Assembly (NCBI RefSeq): GCF_026627925.1
Contig: NZ_JAPNLE010000009.1
Coordinates: 744,001 to 808,000, forward strand
Direction of reading: 5' to 3'
Source of the DNA: Cupriavidus sp. D39
GTDB lineage: Bacteria > Pseudomonadota > Gammaproteobacteria > Burkholderiales > Burkholderiaceae
DNA length: 64,000 bases
The translations under genes were made by a program, and so were the position numbers. The stretch's first letter is position 1; each line of letters begins with the position of its first letter. The notes below the pieces were generated by a model. The model had not been told where the DNA came from. It saw only the letters and a list, made by a program, of their open reading frames with translations, and ran no database searches. Of the stretch, positions 38,796 to 47,446 are shown piece after piece.

Positions 38796-38838
38796 CATGC
38801 CTGCGAGGTATGACCGCCAGCTTATAAAGTCTTTTCCA
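38796..38838 (-). promoter_or_regulatory. Conserved LysR-linked upstream element, copy 4
   Basis: On the reverse strand it reads GGAAAAGACTTTATAAGC, then TCATACCTCGCAGGCATG. It lies between the LysR relic and the SDR relic, exactly as copy 1 lies between the intact LysR and SDR genes at 24.8 kb. Confidence 0.6.
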
Positions 38839-38966
38839 ATTTTGTCACGAGATCGTAGATTGTTTCTCCCGGCCGCGCATTGGGGGCGTCCCCGTCCAGG
38901 CCGGGATCTTGGTGCCGGCTCCCCTCCCCACACCCCGCAAATCATATCGAACGGAGCTGTTGAATC

Positions 38967-39347
38967 ATGACCAAGCCCGTAGTCCTCCTCACCGGAGCGC
39001 TGACCGGCATCGGCCGCGTCACCGCTCTGCCTTTGCCAAGAATGGTGCCCATCTCGTCGTTTCCAGGCGCCGGCAGGCCGAAGGCAAGGCCCTCGAAACC
39101 GAGCTTCAGCAACTCGGTGCCGAGGTCGCCTTCATCCGGGCCGACGTCCGCCACGACGATCAGGTTCGCGATCTAGTCGATCAGACCGTGGCCCGCTTCG
39201 GCCGCTTCGACGTGGCCGTCAACATCGCCGGCACGGAGGGCCAGTCTGGACCAGTGACGGAACTGACTCCCGAGACGATGCGGCCACTTTCGACACCAAC
39301 GTGCTCCGCACATTTCTCAGGGTGAAGCACGAGATGCGCGTGATGCT
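38967..39347 (+). pseudogene. Truncated short-chain dehydrogenase relic
   Basis: ATG at 38967 opens TKPVVLLTGALTGIGRVTAL. After a one-base loss near 39031 the protein continues in another frame as KNGAHLVVSRRRQAEGKALE, RADVRHDDQVRDLVDQTVAR and NIAGTEGQSGPVTELTPE. A second one-base loss near 39278 precedes ATFDTNVL, and the sequence ends after VKHEMRVMLE without the catalytic Tyr/Lys region. It is nearly identical at the 5' side to the SDR at 23970-24715, so it is a degraded duplicate. Confidence 0.8.
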
Positions 39348-39579
39348 CGAGTGCCCCGACCGATGCGGAACAAACGAAATGTCGTCATCGACCTATCCCT
39401 TCCAGGGATAAATCCAATCGATCTCCGGGCTCCCGTCAACTACTCGACCTGTGCGTTTCCACGTGTTCAGAAAGAGCAGCTTTGCGTCCGATCAGCGGAC
39501 CGGCAGAATCGCGGCGACCGCCGCTCTGCCGTAGTGGCTCCCGTGAACCGCCCTACCCAGTCTGCCGTCATTGCCACCT

Positions 39580-41616
39580 ATGAACTTCTCCCGGTTTTTC
39601 ATCGACCGTCCCGTCTTCGCCGGCGTGCTTTCCGCGCTGATCTTTCTAATCGGTGCGATCGCCATGTTCCGGCTTCCTGTGTCGGAATATCCAGAGGTGG
39701 TGCCGCCGGCGGTGGTTGTCAAGGCACAGTTCCCAGGGGCCAATCCGAAGGTCATCGCCGAGACAGTGGCCACGCCGCTAGAAGAGCAGATCAACGGTGT
39801 CGAGGACATGCTCTACATGTCCTCGCAGTCGAATAGCGACGGCCAATTGACATTGACCGTCACATTCAAACTGGGCACGGACCCCGACAAAGCACAACAG
39901 CTTGTCCAGAATCGAGTAGCACAGGCCGAGCCACGCCTGCCCGAAGATGTCCGCCGACTCGGTGTTACGACCGTCAAGAGCGCCCCGGATCTGACCATGG
40001 TCATCCATCTGGTGTCGCCAAACAACCGATACGACACGACATATCTACGCAATTACGCGCTAATCAATGTCAAGGACAGGCTTGCACGGATACCCGGCGT
40101 TGGCCAAGTGCTGCTACTGGGCTCAGGCGACTATTCCATGCGCGTCTGGCTCGATCCGGCCAAGACCGCTGAGCGGGGACTCACGGCAAGCGACGTCGTC
40201 AAGGCCATTCGAGAACAGAACGTACAGGTAGCCGCCGGCGTGATCGGCGCATCGCCATCGACCCCTGACAACGATCTCCAGCTGTCGGTAAACGCGCAGG
40301 GGAGACTGAACACAGTCGAGGAGTTCGGTGCGATCGTGGTTCGGACTTCGGCTACGGGGGCAGTGACATCCTTACGAGATATCTCCAGGATTGAATTGGG
40401 TGCCTCCGAATACAACGTTCGGTCGTTGCTCGACAACAAGCCCGCAGTCGCATTGCTCATCTCGCAGGCGCCTGGATCGAATTCGATCAACATTTCGGAC
40501 GCTGCACGCGAAATCATGAAGGATGCCAAAGCCGGTTTCCAGGATGATATCGATTACAAAATCGTCTACGATCCCACCGAGTTCGTCCGTCACAGCATCA
40601 ATGCCGTTGTGCACACGCTATTCGAGGCGATCGCGCTCGTTGTCCTGGTCGTGATTCTGTTCCTTCAGACCTGGCGCGCGTCGATCATCCCGTTGCTGGC
40701 TGTGCCGGTGTCGATCGTCGGAACGTTCGGGTTGATGCATCTGTTCGGCTTCTCGATTAACGCGCTTTCCTTATTCGGTCTCGTGCTCGCGATCGGTATC
40801 GTGGTGGACGATGCAATCGTGGTGGTCGAGAACGTCGAACGCAACATCGCGGACGGCCTTGCGCCAAAACAGGCTACGTACAAGGCGATGGAAGAGGTCA
40901 GCAGTCCCATCATCGCAATCGCGCTCACCCTCATCGCTGTCTTCGTCCCGCTAGCGTTCATGACTGGGCTGACGGGCCAGTTCTACAAGCAGTTCGCACT
41001 GACCATCTCGATTTCAACAGTCATCTCGGCGGTCAACTCGCTAACGCTCTCGCCGGCGCTTTCCGCACTCCTGTTGCGCGGCCATGATGTCCCGAAGGAC
41101 CGGTTGTCGCGCGGGATGGACCGCGTTCTGGGCGGCTTCTTCCGCCGCTTTAACCGATTCTTCGCACGCAGCTCCGATCGTTACGCACGTGGCGTCAAGG
41201 GCGTGGTCGCCCGCAAGACCACCGCATTCGGTGTTTACGTGCTCATGCTCGGATTGACCTGGGCAATGTTTCAGCTCGTCCCCAAGGGCTTCGTAACCGC
41301 TCAGGACAAACAGCATCTTGTGGCCTTCACTCGCCTGCCGGCAGGCGCCACGTTGGACCGCACCGAGGACGTCATCCGGCGCATGTCCGCGATTGCGCTA
41401 AAGCATCCCGATGTCGAGGCGGCGGTGGCGTTCCCCGGCCTCTCCATCAACGGGCTGACCAACAGCCCGAACTCGGGGGTGCTATTCGTCACGCTAAAAC
41501 CTTTCAGCGAGCGCAGCCGCGATGACCAGACCAGCTTCGCGATCGGACGAGAACTAACCCGGCGCTATGGCGAGGTCCGCGATGCGCTCATCGGGGTAGT
41601 GCCCCCTCCCCGGTGA
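39580..41616 (+). CDS. MexF-like RND efflux permease, N-terminal two thirds (frameshifted)
   Basis: This is an inner-membrane proton antiporter of the HAE1 class. The start at ATG 39580 (MNFSRFFIDRPVFAGVLSAL) is family-typical. It shows EYPEVVPPAVVVKAQFPGAN, SSQSNSDGQLTLTVTF, FLQTWRASIIPLLAVPVSIV, GLVLAIGIVVDDAIVVVENV (the TM4 Asp pair) and AFPGLSINGLTNSPNSGVLF. It ends early at VVPPPR because one C is missing in the run at 41608-41611. The rest is at 41613-42767. No periplasmic adaptor or outer-membrane gene is adjacent, so partners must be elsewhere or lost. Confidence 0.9.
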   Translation: MNFSRFFIDRPVFAGVLSALIFLIGAIAMFRLPVSEYPEVVPPAVVVKAQFPGANPKVIAETVATPLEEQINGVEDMLYMSSQSNSDGQLTLTVTFKLGTDPDKAQQLVQNRVAQAEPRLPEDVRRLGVTTVKSAPDLTMVIHLVSPNNRYDTTYLRNYALINVKDRLARIPGVGQVLLLGSGDYSMRVWLDPAKTAERGLTASDVVKAIREQNVQVAAGVIGASPSTPDNDLQLSVNAQGRLNTVEEFGAIVVRTSATGAVTSLRDISRIELGASEYNVRSLLDNKPAVALLISQAPGSNSINISDAAREIMKDAKAGFQDDIDYKIVYDPTEFVRHSINAVVHTLFEAIALVVLVVILFLQTWRASIIPLLAVPVSIVGTFGLMHLFGFSINALSLFGLVLAIGIVVDDAIVVVENVERNIADGLAPKQATYKAMEEVSSPIIAIALTLIAVFVPLAFMTGLTGQFYKQFALTISISTVISAVNSLTLSPALSALLLRGHDVPKDRLSRGMDRVLGGFFRRFNRFFARSSDRYARGVKGVVARKTTAFGVYVLMLGLTWAMFQLVPKGFVTAQDKQHLVAFTRLPAGATLDRTEDVIRRMSAIALKHPDVEAAVAFPGLSINGLTNSPNSGVLFVTLKPFSERSRDDQTSFAIGRELTRRYGEVRDALIGVVPPPR

Positions 41617-42767
41617 GACTCGGTACAATCGGGGGCTTCAAGATGATGATCGAGGACCGAGCCGCGCTCGGTTACGAGGCTCTATTCAACGCCACGGCGG
41701 CATTCACTGCTGCGGCGCGGACCCGGCCCGAGCTCGCAGGCCTCTTCAGTAACTACCAGGTCAATGTCCCTCAACTCGATGTTAGCCTTGATCGTGTCAA
41801 GGCGAAGCAGGTCGGTGTAGCGGTTACCGACGTATTCGATACTCTGCAGACTTATCTCGGCTCAGCCTACGTGAATGACTTCAACCAATTTGGTCGAACC
41901 TATAAGGTAAGGGTCCAAGCTGATGCCAGCTACCGCACTCGCGCCGAGGATATTCAGCAACTCAAGACCCGCAGTCTCTCCGGCGAGATGGTGCCGCTAT
42001 CTTCCCTTGTTCGTGTGCAACAAGGATTCGGTCCGGATAGTGTAGTCCGGTATAACGGCTTCACCGCTGCAGATATGAATGGTGGCGCGGCGCCGGGCTA
42101 CTCGTCCGGGCAGGCCCGCGACGCGGCCGAACAGGTCGCATTGGAAACATTGCCCAAGGGCATAAAGTTTGAATGGACCGAACTGACCTATCAGGACATT
42201 CTGGCCGGCAACACCGGGCTTTGGATATTTCCGCTATGTGTACTTCTGGTCTTCCTGGTCCTCGCGGCACAATATGAAAGCCTGACGTTGCCATTGGCGG
42301 TCATCCTGATCGTGCCGATGAGCCTCCTGGCCGCGATGACGGGCGTGTGGCTCACGAAAGGCGACAACAACATCTTCACCCAGATTGGCTGCATCGTGTT
42401 GGTTGGGCTGTCGGCGAAGAACGCAATCCTGATCATTGAGTTTGCCTGGGAACTGGAGCATGAGGGTCGCACGATCGTGGAGGCGGCAATCGAGGCCAGC
42501 CGACTGCGGCTGCGCCCGATACTAATGACGTCCTTCGCATTCGTGATGGGCGTTCTGCCACTGGTCACCTCGCACGGTGCAGGCGCAGAGATGCGCCGGG
42601 CCATGGGCGTAGCGGTGTTCGCTGGAATGATTGGAGTTACCGTCTTCGGATTGATACTGACGCCTGTCTTCTACGTGATCTTCCGGAAGCTGGCGACGCT
42701 CAGCTTCCGAGGTACGCAAGCCCAGCATCTTGCCTCCGGGCAAACCGGACCAGCGGGCACGCCATGA
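41613..42767 (+). CDS. MexF-like RND efflux permease, C-terminal third
   Basis: This frame continues the permease: LGTIGGFKMMIEDRAALGYE, NYQVNVPQLDVSLDRVKAKQ, DVFDTLQTYLGSAYVNDFNQ, PLCVLLVFLVLAAQYESLTL, IGCIVLVGLSAKNAILIIEF and AGAEMRRAMGVAVFAGMIGV. In MexF the sequence before it is PPPPVQGLGTIGGF, so the join is obvious once one base is added near 41611. The complete protein would be about 1060 residues. Substrates of MexF-like pumps include chloramphenicol, quinolones and aromatic compounds. Confidence 0.9.
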   Translation: MRLGTIGGFKMMIEDRAALGYEALFNATAAFTAAARTRPELAGLFSNYQVNVPQLDVSLDRVKAKQVGVAVTDVFDTLQTYLGSAYVNDFNQFGRTYKVRVQADASYRTRAEDIQQLKTRSLSGEMVPLSSLVRVQQGFGPDSVVRYNGFTAADMNGGAAPGYSSGQARDAAEQVALETLPKGIKFEWTELTYQDILAGNTGLWIFPLCVLLVFLVLAAQYESLTLPLAVILIVPMSLLAAMTGVWLTKGDNNIFTQIGCIVLVGLSAKNAILIIEFAWELEHEGRTIVEAAIEASRLRLRPILMTSFAFVMGVLPLVTSHGAGAEMRRAMGVAVFAGMIGVTVFGLILTPVFYVIFRKLATLSFRGTQAQHLASGQTGPAGTP

Positions 42768-42989
42768 TCCTTCTGCCAAGCTCGTCGTCGAAAGCACTCC
42801 TTGGCGCCGCCTCCTGCGGGCCTACGCCCATGATCCATGACGCGAACGCGATGCCAGAGCGGGCTAACGACTCCATTCCGAATCAGACAGCCAGGACCCT
42901 TTTTATCGGGCGCTACCTGGAAGTCGTCGCCTCTAGCCAGTCGCCACGACGTCACCCGCGGCTTCCTCGCCGCTGAATCGGTTGCCTCC
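42768..42989 (+). other. Short spacer after the efflux gene
   Basis: I find no gene, terminator hairpin or repeat with confidence in this 220-base stretch. Confidence 0.4.
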
Positions 42990-43130
42990 ATGGGCTCGGA
43001 CACGCACTTTTATCATCCGGACGATGGCCACGGGCTTCTCAGAGACCCGTTTAAGGCCATCGTGGCGCCACGCGTAATCGGATGGATCTCAAGCCACGAC
43101 GCCGAGGGACGGCCAAATCTCGCTCCATAC
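42990..43130 (+). pseudogene. N-terminal fragment of a flavin reductase-like protein
   Basis: ATG at 42990 opens GSDTHFYHPDDGHGL, then DPFKAIVAPRVIGWISSHDA and EGRPNLAPY. This is the start of a DIM6/NTAB-type flavin reductase-like FMN-binding protein. Similarity stops after NLAPY, where the sequence passes into a transposase relic. About 47 of some 210 residues remain. Confidence 0.75.
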
Positions 43131-43135
43131 CCACC

Positions 43136-43300
43136 ATGCTGCTGACCCGCCTGCTCCATGTTTGCCACCACTTCCCCGGCTTTGTGTATGAAAGCGCTCG
43201 CTTGTGTCGGGCGTCCTACACCATCGAGATCGATGTGCGTCTGCGGCGAGGACCCAGACCGCACTGCTCGGGCTGCGGCCACCGTCCGCCTCGTCGGTGA
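43136..43300 (+). pseudogene. ISL3-family transposase N-terminal relic
   Basis: From ATG 43136 the frame reads LLTRLLHVCHHFPGFVYESA and RGPRPHCSGCGHRPP, which resembles the N-terminal zinc-binding segment of ISL3 transposases (FVY..., then CSGCG). The second zinc pair and the catalytic domain are absent. Confidence 0.5.
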
Positions 43301-43891
43301 CGATCGCCCGGAACGATTGCCCGGAGTCCTGCGCCCGGTAGAGCGCAATCCTCCGAGTCAGGCACTCGTTGATCCAGATCTTCTGCCCCCCGGACATGAC
43401 AGCGAAGTTCTGGCGCTGGCATTTCAATCGCGACGTGGTTTTTTAGCGGACCTGATATGACCGAAAGAAGGCTGCGAGGTGATTCAGCGCGTAGGTAAAG
43501 GCAGCGCAAAGCACGCGTTCCACCCGACCGCATGCCGCCGGGCGGAACGCCATCCCTTGTGCCACCGGCTTCCTGCTTCAGAAGCATGGCGCCATGCGCA
43601 CAAGGTCTTTCTCGGCCAGCCGGCCTGCTGCTACATTTAGCCGCAATGCAGCCGACACGAACCGGATGTATCGGGCGGACACCGGACTCGCGTGCCACGG
43701 CGCGTCGGATACATTGATCTCACCTTTACTCGCATCAGGTCGCATGACGACCAAGGTTCTTGCCAAGCCATCCCGCACGCGGCGTCCGCTACTAATCCCG
43801 GTATGGAATGACACATATCCGATTCGGAGTCTTCTCGAAGCGGGACGGAATAGATAAATTCTCCACTAACGCATCCAGTTAAGAGGCTCTC
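43301..43891 (+). other. Intergenic stretch without a supported gene
   Basis: Open frames on both strands exist, but none has a recognisable motif. It lies between two relics and is probably degraded mobile-element sequence. Confidence 0.4.
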
Positions 43892-44027
43892 ATGTCACGC
43901 ATTATCAAGTTCGCAAAACCCGGTGGCCCGGAAGTTCTCGAATTCATCGAGACGCAGGTACCGGCTCCCGGTCCGGCTGAAGTTAGAGAAAAACGGACAG
44001 TTCGGCAAGATCGTCGTGACGGTGTGA
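43892..44027 (+). pseudogene. Quinone oxidoreductase relic with a large internal deletion
   Basis: ATG at 43892 follows AAGAGG and opens SRIIKFAKPGGPEVLEFIET and VPAPGPAEV, the N-terminus of zeta-crystallin/QOR-type NADPH:quinone oxidoreductases. It then jumps, out of frame, to LEKNGQFGKIVVTV and a stop, the typical C-terminus of the same family. About 270 central codons are gone. The stop lies inside an 8-bp tandem repeat. Confidence 0.75.
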
Positions 44028-44047
44028 CGGTGTGACGGTGTGACGGC
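44016..44047. repeat. 8-bp tandem repeat, four units
   Basis: GTGACGGT occurs three times in direct succession, followed by a fourth unit ending in C. It begins within the last codons of the quinone oxidoreductase relic. Confidence 0.9.
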
Positions 44048-44275
44048 GGATGAGGCGCAAGTGCACCCCATCTAACCCCACGAACACTCACCGGCAAGCA
44101 CGCCTGTGAGGCATGTTCGCCAACCTGCAAAGCCTTGTTGGTGCATAAGTTACTCATCAAGGCCTGCCCACGTTGACGGGCCAACGTAAAGTACGTCACA
44201 TCATGGGTACTTGGAAGTGCCAACAACCGGCATGTCTCGGCCCCCGCTCGAAACCTCTCATCATTGGAGCTCCTA

Positions 44276-45154
44276 ATGTTCTCGACCGACGAGCAACCCA
44301 AGCGTTTCTGCGAAAGTCATGGAAAAAAGATGGCGTATGTCGATGTGGGCGACGGGAAGCCGGTAGTTTTCCTCCACGGAAACCCGACGTCGTCTTACAT
44401 CTGGAGGAACGTGATACCTCACGTGGCGCCCTACGCACGCTGCATTGCGCCGGACCTAATTGGCATGGGCGACTCCGAAAAGCTCGAAGAAGGCGGTGCC
44501 GATCGATACAGCTTTGTGGAGCACCGGCGTTTCCTTGATTCGTTCCTGGAAAGCGTCGATGCCGCTCATGAAGTGGTTATGGTCGCGCAAGATTGGGGTG
44601 GCGCGCTTGCCATGGACTGGGCACGGCGACATGCCCGCGACATACGCGGCATCGCGTACATGGAGACCATGGTGCGCACCAGGACATGGGATGAAATGGA
44701 TCCGATCGTCCGCGGCACGTTCGAACGATTGCGGTCTTCGGAAGGCGAGGATATGGTGTTGCGCGACAATGTCTTTATCGAAAAGCTACTTCCCGCCCGC
44801 ATGTTGCGCGAGCTTACGGAAGCCGAAATGAACGTGTACAGGCGGCCCTATCTTCGCGCCGGAGACGATCGACTGCCTACCTTGACGTTCCCTCGTGAGA
44901 TACCGGTTGACGGGAAGCCGGAACTGGTGGCCCGAGTTGTCAGTGACTATTCGCGGTGGATGGCCGAGGCAGACGTTCCGAAGCTGTTCATCAACGGCGA
45001 ACCGGGTGGCGTCCTCGTCGGAGAAATGCGGGATCTGTGCCGCACCTGGAATAACCAGGAGGAAGTAACCGTACGAGGCAGCCACTTCCTGCAGGAGGAT
45101 TCCCCTCACGAGATCGGGATCGCGATAGCAGAGTGGCTCCGGAAATTGCCTTAG
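44276..45154 (+). CDS. dhaA: Haloalkane dehalogenase (alpha/beta hydrolase)
   Basis: This 292-residue enzyme starts at ATG 44276 behind GGAG. It has the oxyanion segment FLHGNPTSSYIWRNVIPHVA, the nucleophile Asp in VVMVAQDWGGALAMDWARRH, an acidic residue in IAYMETMVRTRTWDEM as the candidate catalytic acid, and the base His in VRGSHFLQEDSPHEI. The HGNPTSSY and DWGGAL combination is characteristic of haloalkane dehalogenases of the DhaA/LinB type rather than epoxide hydrolases, which have tyrosine lid residues. It would hydrolyse a C-halogen bond to an alcohol plus halide. GMC oxidoreductase and aldehyde dehydrogenase genes follow on the same strand. The exact subfamily and substrate cannot be told from sequence. 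Confidence 0.82.
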   Translation: MFSTDEQPKRFCESHGKKMAYVDVGDGKPVVFLHGNPTSSYIWRNVIPHVAPYARCIAPDLIGMGDSEKLEEGGADRYSFVEHRRFLDSFLESVDAAHEVVMVAQDWGGALAMDWARRHARDIRGIAYMETMVRTRTWDEMDPIVRGTFERLRSSEGEDMVLRDNVFIEKLLPARMLRELTEAEMNVYRRPYLRAGDDRLPTLTFPREIPVDGKPELVARVVSDYSRWMAEADVPKLFINGEPGGVLVGEMRDLCRTWNNQEEVTVRGSHFLQEDSPHEIGIAIAEWLRKLP

Positions 45155-45162
45155 AACTCGTT

Positions 45163-45247
45163 TCAAAATGAAGACTCCCCGCGCCGAAGGGTGCGCCAGC
45201 AAATGAGGTAGCAAGCCAGCTTGAGGAAAGCTTCGTGAATGTCAGCT
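45163..45247 (-). pseudogene. C-terminal relic of an IS5-family transposase
   Basis: Reverse-strand codons read RADIHEAFLKLACYLICWRT and RRGESSF with a stop at 45163. This matches the C-terminal helix of IS5/IS427-type transposases (ADxHxAFLxLxCxLICW). A stop precedes it in frame; nothing else of the element is recognisable. Confidence 0.6.
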
Positions 45248-45250
45248 CGC

Positions 45251-45780
45251 TACCCGAAAGCACTGGGCGAAGAGCTGCGGCAAGCTTGTCAATAAAAGGG
45301 CAGAATTTGATAGGCAGTCCGGGGCGAGCCAGCGATATGCTTCAACACGGAAACCGCCGTATGACGACACCTGGTCGCCGATCCGCGGATGAATGGTAAG
45401 GACAGGGATAGATGTTGAGCTACACGGTTTCAATCTACGATATGATTTTTCATACTCATATCGCTATGAGTATGAGTATGAGAATCCTTTCCGTGTCGGT
45501 CTTGGCGCTGGAGGGGACGAAAGGATGCTCGACGAATTGCTCAGATTAGCGCCATCCAGATTAGTGAGCGTGACGGATCCCCTATATATACAGGGGTCCA
45601 AATCGTAGCTAGCTCATAAAATTTTGGCGGTTCACGGAGCGAGGGTATTTCGCGGGTTCATCTTTGCCTTTCGTGCGGACGGATGTGTTTTCGTCCAATG
45701 CGTCTATTATCTTTTTCGAGTTAATGCGAAATAATCAACCAGGCCCCCATGGAGAAAAATGAGCAAGAAGGCAGAACGCG
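45251..45780 (+). promoter_or_regulatory. Upstream region of the GMC gene with two palindromes
   Basis: This 530-base gap has no supported gene. It holds a perfect 9-bp inverted repeat, CATACTCAT and ATGAGTATG, separated by six bases (45451-45474) and followed by a further partial repeat. A near-perfect palindrome with arms GGATCCCCT and AGGGGTCC lies at 45575-45599. The first looks like an operator. The second could be an operator or a weak hairpin. The GMC start follows about 180 bases later. No regulator gene is adjacent. Confidence 0.45.
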
Positions 45781-47418
45781 ATGAGCAAAGCTGATTCCGT
45801 TGCTAATAACACGCCTGAGCAGTTTGACTACATCATCGTTGGTGCAGGATCCGCCGGATGTGTACTTGCCAACCGGCTTTCAGCTGATCCAGCGCGCTCG
45901 GTGTTGTTGCTCGAGGCCGGACCGGACGTCGAAACCTTCTGGGTTCGAGCGCCGGCCGGGTTGCCATTTCTGTTCCAGAACTCGAATCTGAACTGGAAAT
46001 CTTCCAGCGAACCCGTGGCGAACCTTTGTGGCCGTGAGATCTATTGGCCGCGAGGCAAAATCGTAGGCGGCTCAAGCGCCATCAATGGTATGCAGCACGT
46101 GCGTGGAAACGCTCTTGACTACGACGATTGGGCCGCCGCGGGCAACGACGGATGGGCTTACGCGGACGTGCTGCCGTACTTCAAGCGCATGGAGAATAAT
46201 CTGGATGGCGGTGACGGGTGGCGCGGCGTTGGCGGCCCCCTTCAAGTTTCTCGTGGCTCTTACCGGCATCCAGTCACCCGACAATTCGTCGACGCGGTGG
46301 CCGCGTTGGGAGTTCCCCTCAACCCGGATTTCAACGGACGGCAGCAAGAAGGCGTGGGTTACAGCCAGTTCACTATCGCGCGCGGCGTACGATCCTCCGC
46401 CGCTCGTTCCTACTTGGCTCCGGCGCGTGCGAGGCCAAACATGGTGGTGCGCGATCGTTGTCTGGCCCATCACCTGCTGTTGGTTGGCGGCGAAGTGGTT
46501 GGTGTGTTGTATGAACGCGATGGCGCGTTGTTTCGCGCCTTTGCGGCGCGCGAGACTTTGATTAGCTGCGGCGCCGTTGGGAGCCCGCAGCTGCTGATGC
46601 TGTCCGGTATTGGACCCGCTGATGAACTGCGCGTACGCGGGCTGTCGATTCAAGCAGACTTGCCTGGGGTCGGCAAGAATCTGCAGGACCATTTGGCCGT
46701 CAACGTCGGTTACGAAGTAAAAGCGGGTATGTCCATGAATGCGGCGCTCTCGGGCTGGCGCAAATACATGCGCGGCGTACAGTACCTGGTGACGCGTGGT
46801 GGCCCGCTAGCAATGGGCACTTCTCACGCGCTAGCGTTCGTGCGTACTCGCGCCGACCTCGACAGGCCAGACGTACAGATCAGTTTCCGGCCATGGAGCT
46901 TCACCTTCGAAAGCTCGAAGCTACGTGTGCACCCGTATCCCGGCATACAAATCGCCTCCCTGCAGTTGCGCCCTCGCTCGCGAGGCTCGGTGGCATTAAA
47001 TGGGACGTCTGCGCGAGATGCGCCCGCGATTCGACCGAACTATCTTAGCGACCCCGAAGATGTTCAATGCGCTCTGCGGGCCTTACAGTTCGCCCGCGAT
47101 ATTTCATGTACCGCCCCGCTGCGCGATTCCATCGTGCGCGAACACTTGCTCGATGCCGAAGACCGTACCGAAGAGCGAACCATCGAGTTTCTGAGGCGCA
47201 CCGCGCAGTCGCTATACCACCCAGTAGGCACGTGCAAGATGGGATGTGACGCGGATGCAGTCGTCGACAGTCGCCTGCGAGTGCGCGGCATACGACGGCT
47301 GCGAGTCGTCGACGCTTCTGTCATGCCGACTCTTGTCGGCGGCAACACCAACGGGCCGACCATAATGATCGCGGAGAAAGCGGCAGATTTGATCCGTGAA
47401 GACGAGATGCTCGGCTAA
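45781..47418 (+). CDS. GMC-family FAD-dependent alcohol oxidoreductase
   Basis: This 545-residue flavoprotein has the FAD dinucleotide fold FDYIIVGAGSAGCVLANRLS, then LLLEAGPD. The GMC signature 1 region is WPRGKIVGGSSAINGMQHVR, the signature 2 region is SCGAVGSPQLLMLSGIGP, and the C-terminal catalytic His-containing segment is SLYHPVGTCKMG, followed by VVDASVMPTLVGGNTNGPTI. It belongs with choline dehydrogenase and AlkJ-type alcohol dehydrogenases that pass electrons to quinone. With aldehyde dehydrogenase 28 bases downstream and a dehalogenase upstream, it probably oxidises the alcohol released by dehalogenation to an aldehyde. Confidence 0.92.
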   Translation: MSKADSVANNTPEQFDYIIVGAGSAGCVLANRLSADPARSVLLLEAGPDVETFWVRAPAGLPFLFQNSNLNWKSSSEPVANLCGREIYWPRGKIVGGSSAINGMQHVRGNALDYDDWAAAGNDGWAYADVLPYFKRMENNLDGGDGWRGVGGPLQVSRGSYRHPVTRQFVDAVAALGVPLNPDFNGRQQEGVGYSQFTIARGVRSSAARSYLAPARARPNMVVRDRCLAHHLLLVGGEVVGVLYERDGALFRAFAARETLISCGAVGSPQLLMLSGIGPADELRVRGLSIQADLPGVGKNLQDHLAVNVGYEVKAGMSMNAALSGWRKYMRGVQYLVTRGGPLAMGTSHALAFVRTRADLDRPDVQISFRPWSFTFESSKLRVHPYPGIQIASLQLRPRSRGSVALNGTSARDAPAIRPNYLSDPEDVQCALRALQFARDISCTAPLRDSIVREHLLDAEDRTEERTIEFLRRTAQSLYHPVGTCKMGCDADAVVDSRLRVRGIRRLRVVDASVMPTLVGGNTNGPTIMIAEKAADLIREDEMLG

Positions 47419-47446
47419 TTGAAATCTGAATGCGGAGATTTAGATC

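Noticed and set aside
43216..43698. Reverse open frame of 160 codons in the 43.3-43.9 kb gap
   Set aside because: No motif, no ribosome binding site and low-complexity composition; it is more likely degraded mobile DNA.
44016..44047. The 8-bp tandem repeat as the start of a CRISPR array
   Set aside because: Units are contiguous without spacers and far too short; it is a simple tandem repeat.
45575..45599. GC-flanked palindrome as a rho-independent terminator
   Set aside because: The loop side is AT-rich and no U-tract follows on either strand, so I list it only as a palindrome.
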